Shown here: positions 50,818-61,149 of the stretch, one piece after another | Layout of the letters: every line of letters starts with the position of its first letter | Position numbering within the stretch: the stretch's first letter is position 1 | Source: Apostichopus japonicus | Taxonomy: Eukaryota > Echinodermata > Holothuroidea > Aspidochirotida > Stichopodidae | Assembly (NCBI RefSeq): GCF_037975245.1 | Contig: NC_092581.1 | Span: 17,051,303-17,115,302 of the forward strand | Length of the DNA stretch: 64,000 bases | Reading direction: 5' to 3' | The notes under the pieces: model-generated | The model's database searches: none | What the model was told of the DNA's origin: nothing | Seen by the model: only the letters and a program-made list of their open reading frames with translations | Made by a program: the position numbers and the translations under genes

Positions 50818-51705
50818 TAAGGTGACCAGACGTCCCCGATTTTCGGGGACAGTCCCCGATTACAGTGTGCTGTCCCCGATGAACAAGTGTCCCCGAAAAT
50901 GTCCCCGATTCGTCAAAATGTTCAGGAATTTCGAAAATATCCCACATTATTAGTAAAATAATTGTAAAAACAAATTTAGTCAAGTGAGCAGTCGCAGAAC
51001 GGAACAGGTGGGCCAGTGTAAAGTGGAAACACAGTTAAAAAATATGCTAGATCGATCTAGCCTAGCACTCTTTCGACCGTATAATTGGCAACTACGGCGA
51101 CACGACACTTATAGTGTGAGTATGAGCAACTCACAAGGACTTAAAGAACCACGTAAAGTTAGTGAATTTCATCTAAAAAAAGCTACATTTTTGAAAATAA
51201 AATTGATTTAAATAGTGCTACTAAGTATAACCATTTTACATCTAAGCACCTTAGGCACCCCTCCCCTTAGACCCCTCCCCCATATCAGTCACGCAATCAG
51301 TGGCGTAGGAAGGTACTTTTGAGTGGGGGGGGCTGAAGACTGATGGCCGGCCTGGGGGAGGGGTCTAAGGGAGGGGGTGTCCCCCTCCCCTTTGGAATTT
51401 TTTGCATTTCCAGGTGGCCTCAGATACAATTTGGTGCAATATAGCACACTTCAACACCCACTCCATTTTGTAAACTTAATTTCGTATTTTCACCTGGCCT
51501 TAGATGCAATTTGGTGCTCCAAATGAGATTTTTTTTCTCATTTGGAAATGAAAAAGGGGTTTTCTGACTTGCGGAGCGGGGGGGCGGAATGATACTTCCG
51601 CCCCTCCACATTTTTCACTGGGGGGGGGCTGGCGCCCCCCCGGTTCCTACGCCCTTGCACGCAATAAATGTCCCCGATTCCAGTCAGGAAAATATGGTCA
51701 CCTTA
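50818..51705. mobile_element. hAT-like element with TAAGGTGACC ends, interrupted by a MITE
   Basis: The ends are TAAGGTGACCAGACG and, inverted, TAAGGTGACCATATTTTCC. An exact 8-bp target duplication GTTTAAAT lies at 50810-50817 and 51706-51713. The left end repeats GTCCCCGAT several times. A 360-bp MITE is nested at 51298-51657, leaving about 520 bp of original sequence. The 75-codon plus frame at 50984 is not recognised. Confidence 0.85.
51298..51657. mobile_element. 360-bp hAT-like MITE (GGCGTAGGAA family), nested
   Basis: The ends are CAGTGGCGTAGGAAGG and, inverted, CAAGGGCGTAGGAACC. An exact target duplication CACGCAAT lies at 51290-51297 and 51658-51665. It is an inverted, near-identical copy of 6206-6557. 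Confidence 0.88.
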
Positions 51706-52319
51706 GTTTAAATAACTGTAGAAGACTGACTGCCGACATAGCCGATGACGTCATCCAGTGTTCTTGTATATACAATTTATTCGGGGGGGGGGGTGGGTCA
51801 GAAATTTAAGAATTTTCATAAATCTGACAGCAAAAGTCTTTAAAGTCGACTCCCATGAGGTTCAATGTGTACTCATAAAGAAAAATTGGCCGTACTAAAC
51901 AGCATATGCCACTATGTCAATAACCCGGCCGCTCCAGCCTACAAATGGCGCATGGTTGCCTTTGATACAAGTCCTGCTATGAAATATTCCAAAAGTCAAC
52001 TATCAAAGTATCAGAATTTGTCTAAAGGTCTCTTGTTTATAGAAAAGGGACAATTTCGATTTCAGTATTCTATCTAGAATAGACAGAAAATTGTTAAACA
52101 GATCAAGGAGCAACAAATTAATACACGGAGACCCAGAGAATAACGGATTGGATCGGATTGGGATCTTAACCCCCAAATCTCTATCATCCAAATTTCTCCA
52201 AACATTAATTTGAAGTGCGGTTAAGATCGAACAATGTAACAGTTTGAGCGGTCCTATATAACAGCCTAGCCTACACTATCTAAATATGTGATACGTCTAA
52301 GTATATAATTGCTACTTAC

Positions 52320-52660
52320 CGTTTGATATTGTCAAGACAAATGATATTGCTGGTTCCGGTCGCTTTCATGTAACAGTTATATTTCTTGTCCGTGGGTTTT
52401 GATCACGCTAAATCCAGCGGAACTTGTGAGGCGGTAACATCAAAAGAGAAGCGTCAGGTGCGTCAAAGTGATGGAGATTACTTCTAATAAAATTCACCGA
52501 CAGAGATGGTAAACCGTGAGAAAGTTGACGCAGGCAAGGTATTAGGTGGAAATCCTGTAGATCTGGATTCGACGGGAAAGTGTGCACCTCAGTATATACA
52601 TACGATGTGGTACATGCGGACGAGAGAGAAGGGGTGGAGTCAGGGGTATACAACTTTAGT
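52320..52660 (-). other. Possible 5' non-coding exon of vgll2
   Basis: On the minus strand AAACG is followed by the donor GTAAGT at 52319-52314, and the acceptor at 48437 precedes the vgll2 start by 17 bases. Joined, a short upstream frame starting near 52371 would end at a TAG just before the vgll2 ATG, so the spliced leader would be non-coding or carry an upstream ORF. The 5' edge and promoter are not defined. An 81-codon open frame (52408-52653) within it is not recognised. Confidence 0.35.
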
Positions 52661-52891
52661 CCCCGGGGTCAAATAGGGGGCCTGTTGAAGCATGGGATAA
52701 AGAATAGTGTGTTCTCATTTTCACAGAAAATACCTGAGGAAATATGACAAAGTGAGGGTCTCGTCGCCTATGTGCACATATACTAGTATTATCCTGTTGT
52801 TGTTACGATCTTCTTTTTTATAGATTTCTTTTCACAGGTTTTGTTCCTTTCCTTTCCTCCATTTCAATGTGCTTCTAAGTCTCAGTGGAGA

Positions 52892-53018
52892 AGTCTTGAA
52901 CTTCGGTAAACCAATGTCCCTAATCGACGTATGTGATGTGCACATTTTTGCCATATAGTCTTGAAACTGCGGTAAACCAATGTCCATATACTGATGTGTG
53001 TGGTGTTCACATTTTTGC
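52892..53018 (+). repeat. Two-copy tandem duplication, 65-bp unit
   Basis: Two units share AGTCTTGAA, GGTAAACCAATGTCC and CACATTTTTGC. Confidence 0.8.
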
Positions 53019-53243
53019 AGTTAACTTATTATCGTTGTTTTCTGTTTCGATGTTGACGAGGATGAAATTAACTACCGATGAGTAAAAAACAAGGAGGAAT
53101 GAAGGTGATTTAAGGCATATTATAGTAATTCTTTGATGAAATAGGAATATTCTGGAACCAGAGCTGTCACATGGGTTAGCTGTACTATGTACTATACTAA
53201 AGTTTCACCTCTTCTAGCTTAACATCTAAACAAGCGTGGTGGG

Positions 53244-53481
53244 CAGTGACGTACATATGATTTCAAAGAAGGGGGAGGGGCCTAATTCCTTAATTAGGTA
53301 TGAGCATGCCCCCTTATGGATCCAAATGTTTCGAATATGGGGTGTGGGAGAATATTCCAATTTTAGAAGTCTAATGGTACATGCTGAGACATATTTAGAG
53401 TATTAATTCGCTCCATAATTTTGAAAAACTGGCGATGGAGGTTTGGGTCATTCCCCATCCGCCCCTTTGTGCACGCCACAG
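53244..53481. mobile_element. 238-bp hAT-like MITE
   Basis: The ends are CAGTGACGTACATATG and, inverted, CTGTGGCGTGCACAAAG. An exact 8-bp target duplication GTGGTGGG lies at 53236-53243 and 53482-53489. Non-coding. Confidence 0.75.
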
Positions 53482-54171
53482 GTGGTGGGTAACTTCGTGA
53501 GTATTATGATAGTCCAAGCCATCAGTAATCATATGGTGGGTAGGGCATATTGGTTGATAACTTCTATCTATGCTCTAGCAACATATATTGACAAATTTAG
53601 TCACTAGAGCAACTGATGAAGGTGTTAAAATGAGAGTGTATCATGGGTGGACCAGGCTTGGAAATAGTACAGAACTTAGAAAAAATTCATCAAAATCTTA
53701 AAAATTAATTTCATTATAATACAAATCAATGAACATATTTCATCTAAGTCAGATATAAAATAGATTCAAGTGATTGAACCAGAAACATAAAAGAAAATTG
53801 ATATTATTTCTGAATTTATCAGGTAGATTTCTAACTTCTTTTGCTACTTTGAAGACTTCGTTTTCCCTCGACCCCCCCCTCCCCCCTTATATACCACCAC
53901 CTTCCCATACTAACTCCCAACCCTACCACAAACCTGCCCTAGTCAATGTCATACATGCAGAAAATATTACATTGTGTACTTATGATTAATACATGAATGG
54001 AAATGTATATACATGAATGAACATACAATCCTACCCCCCACCCCCCCTCTTTCCTCTATAAGACAATCTCAACCCCCCTCCTTCTAGCCCACTCAATACC
54101 CCCACCCCAACTACCTTGATGCCTCTAACACATATTATGACTGATATAATGGCAGAGTTGCTTTCTTTTCT

Positions 54172-54672
54172 TTGGTGTGTCCTTTGATGTTGGTGATGTC
54201 CATTCCATGTGTCCAGTCTTCCATAGGTGTGTCCTTTGTGTTTGTGATGTCCATTACATGTGTCCAGTCTTCCACTGGTGTGTCCTTTGCTGTTTGTGAT
54301 GTCCATTCCATGTGTCCAGTCTTCCACTGGTGTGTCCTTTGCTGTTGGCGATGTCCATTCCATGTGTCCAGTCTTCCATAGGTGTTTCCTTTGCTGTTTG
54401 TGATGTCCATGCCATGTGTCCAGTCTTCCATTGGTGTGTCCTTTGCTGTTGGTGATGTCCATTCCATGTGTCCAGTCTTCCACTGGTGTGTCCTTTGCTG
54501 TTGGCGATGTCCATTCCATGTGTCCAGTCTTCCATTGGTGTGTCCTTTGCTGTTAGTGATGTCCATTCCATGTGTCCAGTCTTCCATATGTGTGTCCTTT
54601 GCTGTTTGTGCTGTCCATTCCATGTGTCCAGTCTTCCATTGGTGTGTCCTTTGCTGTCCATTCCATGTGTCC
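54172..54672. repeat. 52-bp minisatellite, about 10 units
   Basis: The unit runs ATGTCCATTCCATGTGTCCA, then GTCTTCCANNGGTGTGTCC, then TTTGCTGTTNGTG. Because 52 is one more than a multiple of three, all three minus-strand frames read through the array with the same cyclic peptide (WTHGMDITNSKGHT...). Such overlapping frames are a repeat artefact. The last unit is shortened. Confidence 0.92.
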
Positions 54673-54914
54673 ATAATTTGTAGCTGGATTTATTTCCCTG
54701 GTATAAATACACTAACTACACAGCACAGTACTATTCACTACTGCTGTCTGTGTGACCAGACTGGCAGGAAATATGCTAGATTCCTTCTGAATCAGTTTGT
54801 AGGAAAGGCTGATCAACCAGTTCAGATATGGAATGTTAACATCTTGCCATGACAGTCCTGAAAATATAAGAAAGGAGAACAACGAGCATCAGAAGCGACT
54901 GACAGAAATAGCTT

Positions 54915-55280
54915 GTAAAACAGACAGACAGACAGATAGAATGACATAAATATCACTAGTAACATGGACAGACAGATAGACTGACAGAAATATCTTGTAA
55001 CAGAGACATACAGACAGACCGACAGTAATATCACTTGTAATACAGAGAGATATACTGACAGCAATATCACTTTTAACATGGACAGACAGATGGACTGACA
55101 GAAATATCTTGTAATAGAGACAGACAGACTGACAGTGATGTCCCTATTAACACAGACAAACGGACAGTAATATCACTTGTAGTACAGACAAATATAATGA
55201 CAACAATATCACTTGTAACATGGACAGACAGATAGACTGACAGAAATATCTTGTAACAGAGACAGACAGACTGACATCAC
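54915..55280. repeat. GACAGACAGA-rich degenerate minisatellite
   Basis: Irregular units combine GGACAGACAGATAGACTGACA, GAAATATCTTGTAACAGAG and ATATCACTTGTAA. Non-coding. Confidence 0.8.
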
Positions 55281-57112
55281 GACTCTAACTGGTTACAATT
55301 ACAGAAAGGCAAACGGCATGCATTTGTAACATTGACAGAAAAAAGCTGACGACACGCTCTCTTGCAACTCCTACAGACGGAATGCTCTTGTCTTCTAAAA
55401 TTTGATTTGTTCAGCAAGACAAAACTGATGGCACTAGCATAAGCCTTAAATGTGACTAATTACAAATGAATGTGTTAAATCAACAGGCATTCATTTACAA
55501 ACAACACTGTTCACTAAACAATTTAAGTATTATAATTAATTGCATTCATGAGTAAGTTCATCAACAAAGTCATTTAGTACTAAAGGCGTCCATTAAGAAA
55601 GAAATGTCATGACAAAAGGCATTCATTAACGAAGACATTGGGTTTTCAAGGCTTTCAACAGCATTGATATTCTGGAGTCACACTTCACTGTGTATCCTAG
55701 AAATGTAAGCAACGAGCAGCTCACAGTTTGACCCTTGAAATGACTAAAAGCCTTTATAGATATGATGACAATCCTTGTCAAGCCATTAGGCTCACCCAGT
55801 AGCCTTGAGCATAATCAAATCTAATATCATCATCATCATCATTATCGACCACAGCAATTAATATTGAATACCTGAGATTAGTGTAAACATCACGAAGCAT
55901 AGATGCAAATCACACCAGAGACAGCAAACAACTGGTTTGTGGGTTCAACTCTGCTGCTGCAGCAGTAGATGATGAGAGAGGCAGGGGGGTGGGGAGATGG
56001 GAGGGGAGTGGGGAAGATAAGAGGGGGTGAAGTGACCGACAGATTCTCAACAGACCCCTCCAACCTTAACTAACAAAATCATATCAAAACAAGTATCCAT
56101 GTGATACTATATATACCAGTAGGTCCCGAAGACAGAGGGCCCACTGAACCTCCCCACGCCAGGGGTCCCTGAGGGAGAAGTAGCCCCAAGCCAAATAGAG
56201 ACAGGTCTATTAGTCTGGTTGGTTTCTCTTTCAACTATAGAGAATGCTAAGCTCATGGCTATGTTTGGCTTTCATAGTTTGATTGATGGGTTCAATAATT
56301 ATTCTGTTCATAATAAAATGCATTCAATCGTTTCCAATTTATCAAAGAGCAGGGAGGGGAGGAAAAGGGGGGGAGTGCTTGTAGCTTAAACTTGAACTAA
56401 GTCCATGAGTTCATGAATGTTGTATCATGGAGCTATAAACAGATTAGCTCAGAAACAATTATTTGTCATTTAAGATGGTCGGGCAGCTCCCTGGTTGAGC
56501 AACCAGCGAGATGTTATCTTCGTCTCCTGCTGGGATAAGTGGCAGCAGGCTTCCTCTTGAGCAGGAGAATTTGATACAGAAGAGATAAAGCATCTTCATG
56601 ACCCTGACAGAGACGAAGATTATTTGTTGTCAAGGTTACCGGTGGTGAAAACTAGTACAGTTCATGAGTTCAGGAAGGTTGATCTTTTGTGTGTGGAGGT
56701 GATACTTACTTTGAAAACTATACATAACATTTTAAGATTTTTATAGTCAGGGTTGTAGTAAAGTTACTGAAAGTTTTTGTGGCAATAAAAACAAGCAACT
56801 TTACTTAGAGTCTGAAGTCCCGTGTTTTGGCGTACTGCATCAGTTTCTGAGGCAACATGTCTCTGAAATATTTTTTTTTTTTTCATTCTCTTCAATATCA
56901 ACAACCCATAACAATGCACATTTTTAACTTGACCTAGTCTCATATGAAATTAAGCAGGAAAATCTGCAAAATCAAACTTTGGGAGTTCCCAATCTGTTCT
57001 TTGGGTGTGAGAAAGTACTATTTGACAAAGTCTGTGGCTGGCAAATATTTAGGAATAGAACAGAGTAGCATTCAGCACTGTGTCATAAAGCCCGGCGCTG
57101 CGGGAGCCTTAA
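55281..57112. other. Intergenic stretch, nothing recognised
   Basis: Contains a purine/G-rich patch near 55970-56030 and a poly-T run near 56870. No supported open frame or splice-linked exons were seen. Confidence 0.4.
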
Positions 57113-57479
57113 AGGGTGTGAAGACTCGCGCAAAAAAAAACGTCTAATGCCAGTAATCTGATCTAGTTTAAAATGAGTTGTTACAGAAGTGTTAGACACC
57201 ACCATCGATCCCAGCAAAATACACACACAGCTTGCTACCGTCGGAAATTAGACACTAGTTGTACAGCCAGTACATACAGCTGCGGTCAATACCCACAGCA
57301 CAGTGTACAAACAATACAGCGATGGACATCTCAGGTCCTACTTAAGATAACAAGGTATCACGTTTCATTACTGTACTGTCTGCATTTTGTAGGGACACAA
57401 ACAAAACGTCACTTGCAAGCAACAGAAAGTTAACTTTTTCAGATTGCCGTACGCCGTTTGGGGCGAGTCTTCAATGCCT
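57113..57479 (-). mobile_element. TTAA-flanked MITE, copy C (inverted)
   Basis: TTAA lies at 57109-57112 and 57480-57483. The ends are AGGGTGTGAAGACTCGCGC and, inverted, AGGCATTGAAGACTCGCCC. The interior matches the copies at 21283 and 28304 in reverse. It lies about 150 bases beyond the HTATSF1-like stop codon, so it may fall near the 3' UTR. Confidence 0.85.
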
Positions 57480-57633
57480 TTAATTCCTCAGACATAAACT
57501 CAGATTAAAATATGGTTAATTTGACAACACCTTAGTCATAGAGACAATTTAAATGCTTACAAATGTAAATAAACAGGCTGGAGACAAGATTCTTTTATAC
57601 CTGAATACGTCATTCCTCTCCATCACGTAGTAG

Positions 57634-60600
57634 TTACCGCTCCATGGTCTTTATCGTCTCATCTTCCATCTGTTCTCTATTGACTCCCGCCTCTTCTGGT
57701 TTTTTATCCTCATTGACTCCTGCCTCTTCCGGTTTTACATCCTCATTGACTCCTGCCTCTTCCCGTTTCTTATCCTCATTGACTCCTGCCTCTTCCGGTT
57801 TTTTATCCTCATTCGTTCCAGTTTCTGTTCCGGCTCCCGCCTCTCCTCCACCTTTGCCATCCTTCTTATCTTCATCCGTTAGGAATTTCTCCCACTGGGC
57901 TAACCTCGCCTCTCTTTCTCTGTCCGTTTCCTCGATCTTGTAATCAGTCTTACCGTCCCAAAGCTCTGCGGTCAGCTGGCGTTTGGCAAACCATCTAAAA
58001 ATGATCAAAAATATTATCTCTGATCGAGAAAGTCTCACAAATTTTAGAATATGAACAAATAATGATAATAACAATATTTTTCGATTGGGTTTACTGATTG
58101 ATTGATTTTAAGATTTCAAATATTTACAATTGTTTTCTCTGTAGTGTTATGTTTTTCTTCTGATGAATTTTGAGCTTTAAGTAAGATATCTTGACGGCAA
58201 AGAGTATTTATTATTATGACTCTCACTCACAGATACAAAAAAGACAGCCAGTTTACAATACAGTCCTCATGTCCTTAAAAATGAAGCTTTAATTTAACAC
58301 CAGTTCTGAGGCTGTCCATCAATCCCTTACTACAAAATGTAGGAATGAAAAAGTAGGACTGATGTAGACAAGAGATACCATTTTCCATGCCTATTCTGCT
58401 TAAACATAATATGAAATCTAAACTGTGAAAATATACTTATATTTTTATGTCATGCAGCTCAATTGCTACAAACTTTCCTGATAGTATTGATGTTCATATT
58501 CACACAAGTTGATATGCACACTTCCACAGTCATGGACTATCTGTTGAAACCATGCAGAACAAAGCAAAAGCAAAACAGGATGAAAAAAGGGAATGTTTTG
58601 AAGAAAAAATTAGGCTCGCTGGACAGCCTGAAATTTTGTAACCCAACCCCCCCCCCCATGTCATTACGTAGGTTTGTTGTATAAATACTACTTGTGTACA
58701 TCGCTAGGCCAGTCATGTTTAGGTCATGTGACAAACGTGAGGCCGGCAGGACACATAATGTGACTGTCACACCTCAACTTGATCATAGCGTTTGAACAGA
58801 ATAACCCAGTTAAAACATCAGTTCTAGATGAACCAATTCTCTGAACAGATTTCACTAGGATTGTGGCAACGGGTAACAGAGTTGTCTGATTCTAAGTCCT
58901 ATAGCTATTAAATTATAATTCTGCTCAATACCTTCCATTCATGGCCGCTACACATTTGTCAGCATCATCTGCGTCTTTAAACCTCACAGAGGTGACTCCT
59001 TCAGGATGATTCTAGCAAACAAACAAGAATCTTTCATTAACATAAGGATAATACATATTCATGAGGTCACACCTTCAGGATGATTCTAGCAAACAAACAA
59101 GAATCCTTCATTAACATAAGGATGAAACATATTCATGAGGTCACACCTTCAGGATGATTCTAGCACACAAACAAGAATCCTTCATTAACATAAGGATGAA
59201 ACATATTCATGAGGTCACACCTTCAGGATGATTCTAGCAAACAAACAAGAATCCTTCATTAACATAAGGATAATACGGTCACACCTCAGGATGATTCTAG
59301 CAAACAGACAAGAATCCTTCATTAACATAAGGATAATACATATTCATGAGGTCACACCTCAGGATGATTCTAGCAAACAGACAAGAATCCTTCATTAACA
59401 TAAGGATAATACATATTCAAGAGGTCACATCTACTGGATGATTCTAGCAAATAAACAAGAATCCTTCATTAACATAAGGATAATACATATTCATGAATGG
59501 CTTTTTCAGGATGATTCTTGCAAATGAACAAAGATCAGTGGCGGCGGAACCGGGGGGGCTTGGGGGGGCTCAGCCCCCCCAATGAAAAAGTTGAGGGGGC
59601 AAATGCATGATAAGCCCCCCCAATATTTACCAAGGCTCCGAAACGTGCATCTGCCCATTTTTCAATGCATACTTGTCGATCTGTCCGATGCACACGTATA
59701 CTATATAGGTGTAATAATTTTAGTAATTGCTGGGGGACCCTGGTCCCTGGCCCGTCCCCTGGCTATAGACCACATTGTCACCCCAACCGCGTCTTCACGT
59801 CCCGTGAAAAGTGGAAGCAGTGAGTGTGAGTACCGGTAAGCGTAACACAACTTCGTCCTAGGCCAATGACTTGCCTCATTTCAGCCAGTTCTCCAACATC
59901 CCCTTACTTAGTGGCGGAGCGTCCATATATACAGTCAGGGGGCGGATCCACCCCCCCACCCCTCCTGATGGACTCAAATGGACTGCTGGCGCCCTTTTCA
60001 GCTTTTCACTACTTTTAACTTATTCGCGATTATTGACTATTTTATTGCGCTCTCATATACCTATTGACATTTGTCATATTCTGTTGGTGTATAATTTTCC
60101 GACAAAATGGCGACGACACCTATTTATTCTCCGTTTATCTGCAAATTAGCAAGGCCCGGAAAGGGTCATTTCCTGCAATCTAGGGAGTAACTTTACTCAA
60201 AAAAATTCTGTACGCTCCGCGCCAACCTGTTGTGGCGCTCCGCTTAGATAGTGTCGAAAGCGCCACTACAGACCATTCTTGCCCCCCCCCGACCAATACC
60301 CCTAGCTCCGCCACTGCCCTTACTACACTCAAAAACGTCTTTGCGAGTACACTACGAGTAATAGCTACTCTCTTAAATCACCATCGAATATACAAATTAC
60401 AATGTTTTTACAGACTTTTACGTGCAATCTGAGAAATTGCAGGCTTGAGAGCCATATTTTAGGGCTAGGTATTCGCAGCATAAAACACTCGGGAAGTGCC
60501 GTTTCCGGCCATCTGGGGGTTTGAAAAAACCCAAAATTTTATTGTACGCTCCGCGCCAACCGATGGTGGCGCTCCGCTTAGATAGTCTCCACACATTAGC

Positions 60601-61149
60601 CCCCCCAATAATTTTTCCGTTCCGCCGCGCCTGACAAAGATGCCACCATTAACATAAGGAAAATATATAATCTATTATGAAAATAAATGCCTACAGCTCA
60701 ACATCACCTTATCATATTGATAAGATCACTGATAAATCAATCAATCAACTTCATGTAATCAGAAATAAATATGAGCTAATCAACTCAAACCCCTCAGTCT
60801 ATCCCATGCAATATGATATTTTGCATATTTATTTTTGATCAGTACCTACTTTTCATATTACTCTGTATATATCAGCTCATTTCACACAAACATAATAACA
60901 CTCAACATGATCATACATATTCATGAGGTCACACCTTCAGGATGATTCTAGCACATTTCTCTTTCAATGTACTCTTGACATTTACACTTCTCTACGGTGT
61001 TATCGTCAATTACGTTATCATCAATTAAGTAATTCATTAATTCCTGGCTTGAAGCTTACATCAAATATTAGAACTTTGTTGACTTCACCAAACTTTGAAC
61101 ATTCAGCTTTGAGGTCATCCCTGATGTCATTGATAAGCATAGCATCTTC
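57634..61149 (-). CDS. htatsf1: HTATSF1 / Tat-SF1 (CUS2) splicing factor, 3' exons
   Basis: Three exons join in phase: 61060-61149, 58932-59011 and 57634-57994, encoding the last 175 or so residues. The order is EDAMLINDIRDDLKAECSKFG, VNKVLIFD, NHPEGVTSVRFKDADDADKC, MNGRWFAKRQLTAELWDG and TDYKIEETDREREARLAQWE, closely matching human HTATSF1's second RRM. This is a U2AF-homology motif (UHM): the RWF tripeptide at the exon 2/3 junction is the RXF that binds ULM tryptophans, as in SF3B1. The protein acts in the nucleus in U2 snRNP and prespliceosome assembly. The C-terminal tail is short and acidic, with four 11-residue repeats (NEDKKPEEAGV); human HTATSF1 has a much longer acidic tail. The first RRM and start codon lie past the window's right end. 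The first exon's phase is taken from the homology. Confidence 0.9.
57682..57813 (-). repeat. Coding 33-bp minisatellite in the htatsf1 tail
   Basis: Four exact-length 33-bp units encode EDKKPEEAGVN-type repeats. The variants (R for P, V for K) come from single-base changes. Because the unit is a multiple of three, gains or losses keep the frame. Confidence 0.9.
59012..59527 (-). repeat. Approximately 60-76-bp minisatellite copying the htatsf1 splice acceptor
   Basis: About seven units, in minus-strand sense, carry TTGTTTGCTAG then AATCATCCTGAAGG, the acceptor and first bases of the exon at 59011. They are followed by TGTGACCTCATGAATATG and CTTATGTTAATGAAGGATTC. Some units lack the CATGAATATG part. 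Another partial unit is separated by the transposon and lies at about 60916-60955. Confidence 0.88.
59536..60633. mobile_element. hAT-like element inserted in the acceptor minisatellite
   Basis: The ends are CAGTGGCGGCGGAACCGG and, inverted, CAGGCGCGGCGGAACGG. An exact 8-bp target duplication ACAAAGAT lies at 59528-59535 and 60634-60641. It carries the shared hairpin module near its right end (60488-60590) and a nested MITE at 59909-60316. The interior short frames (85 and 92 codons) span element boundaries and are not genes. Confidence 0.88.
59909..60316 (-). mobile_element. 408-bp hAT-like MITE, nested, uninterrupted copy
   Basis: The ends are TAGTGGCGGAGCGTCC and, inverted, CAGTGGCGGAGCTAGGGG. 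An exact 8-bp duplication CCCTTACT lies at 59901-59908 and 60317-60324. It is the intact counterpart of the split copy at 33584-35978 and shows the empty TTCCGGGCC site (as GGCCCGGAA near 60154). Confidence 0.9.

Noticed and set aside
52408-52653. 81-codon minus-strand frame in the presumed vgll2 leader
   Set aside because: No similarity recognised, and it ends before the donor; treated as leader sequence.
54031-54852. Long overlapping open frames on both strands
   Set aside because: They are the 52-bp minisatellite read in different frames, without splice sites or domain resemblance.
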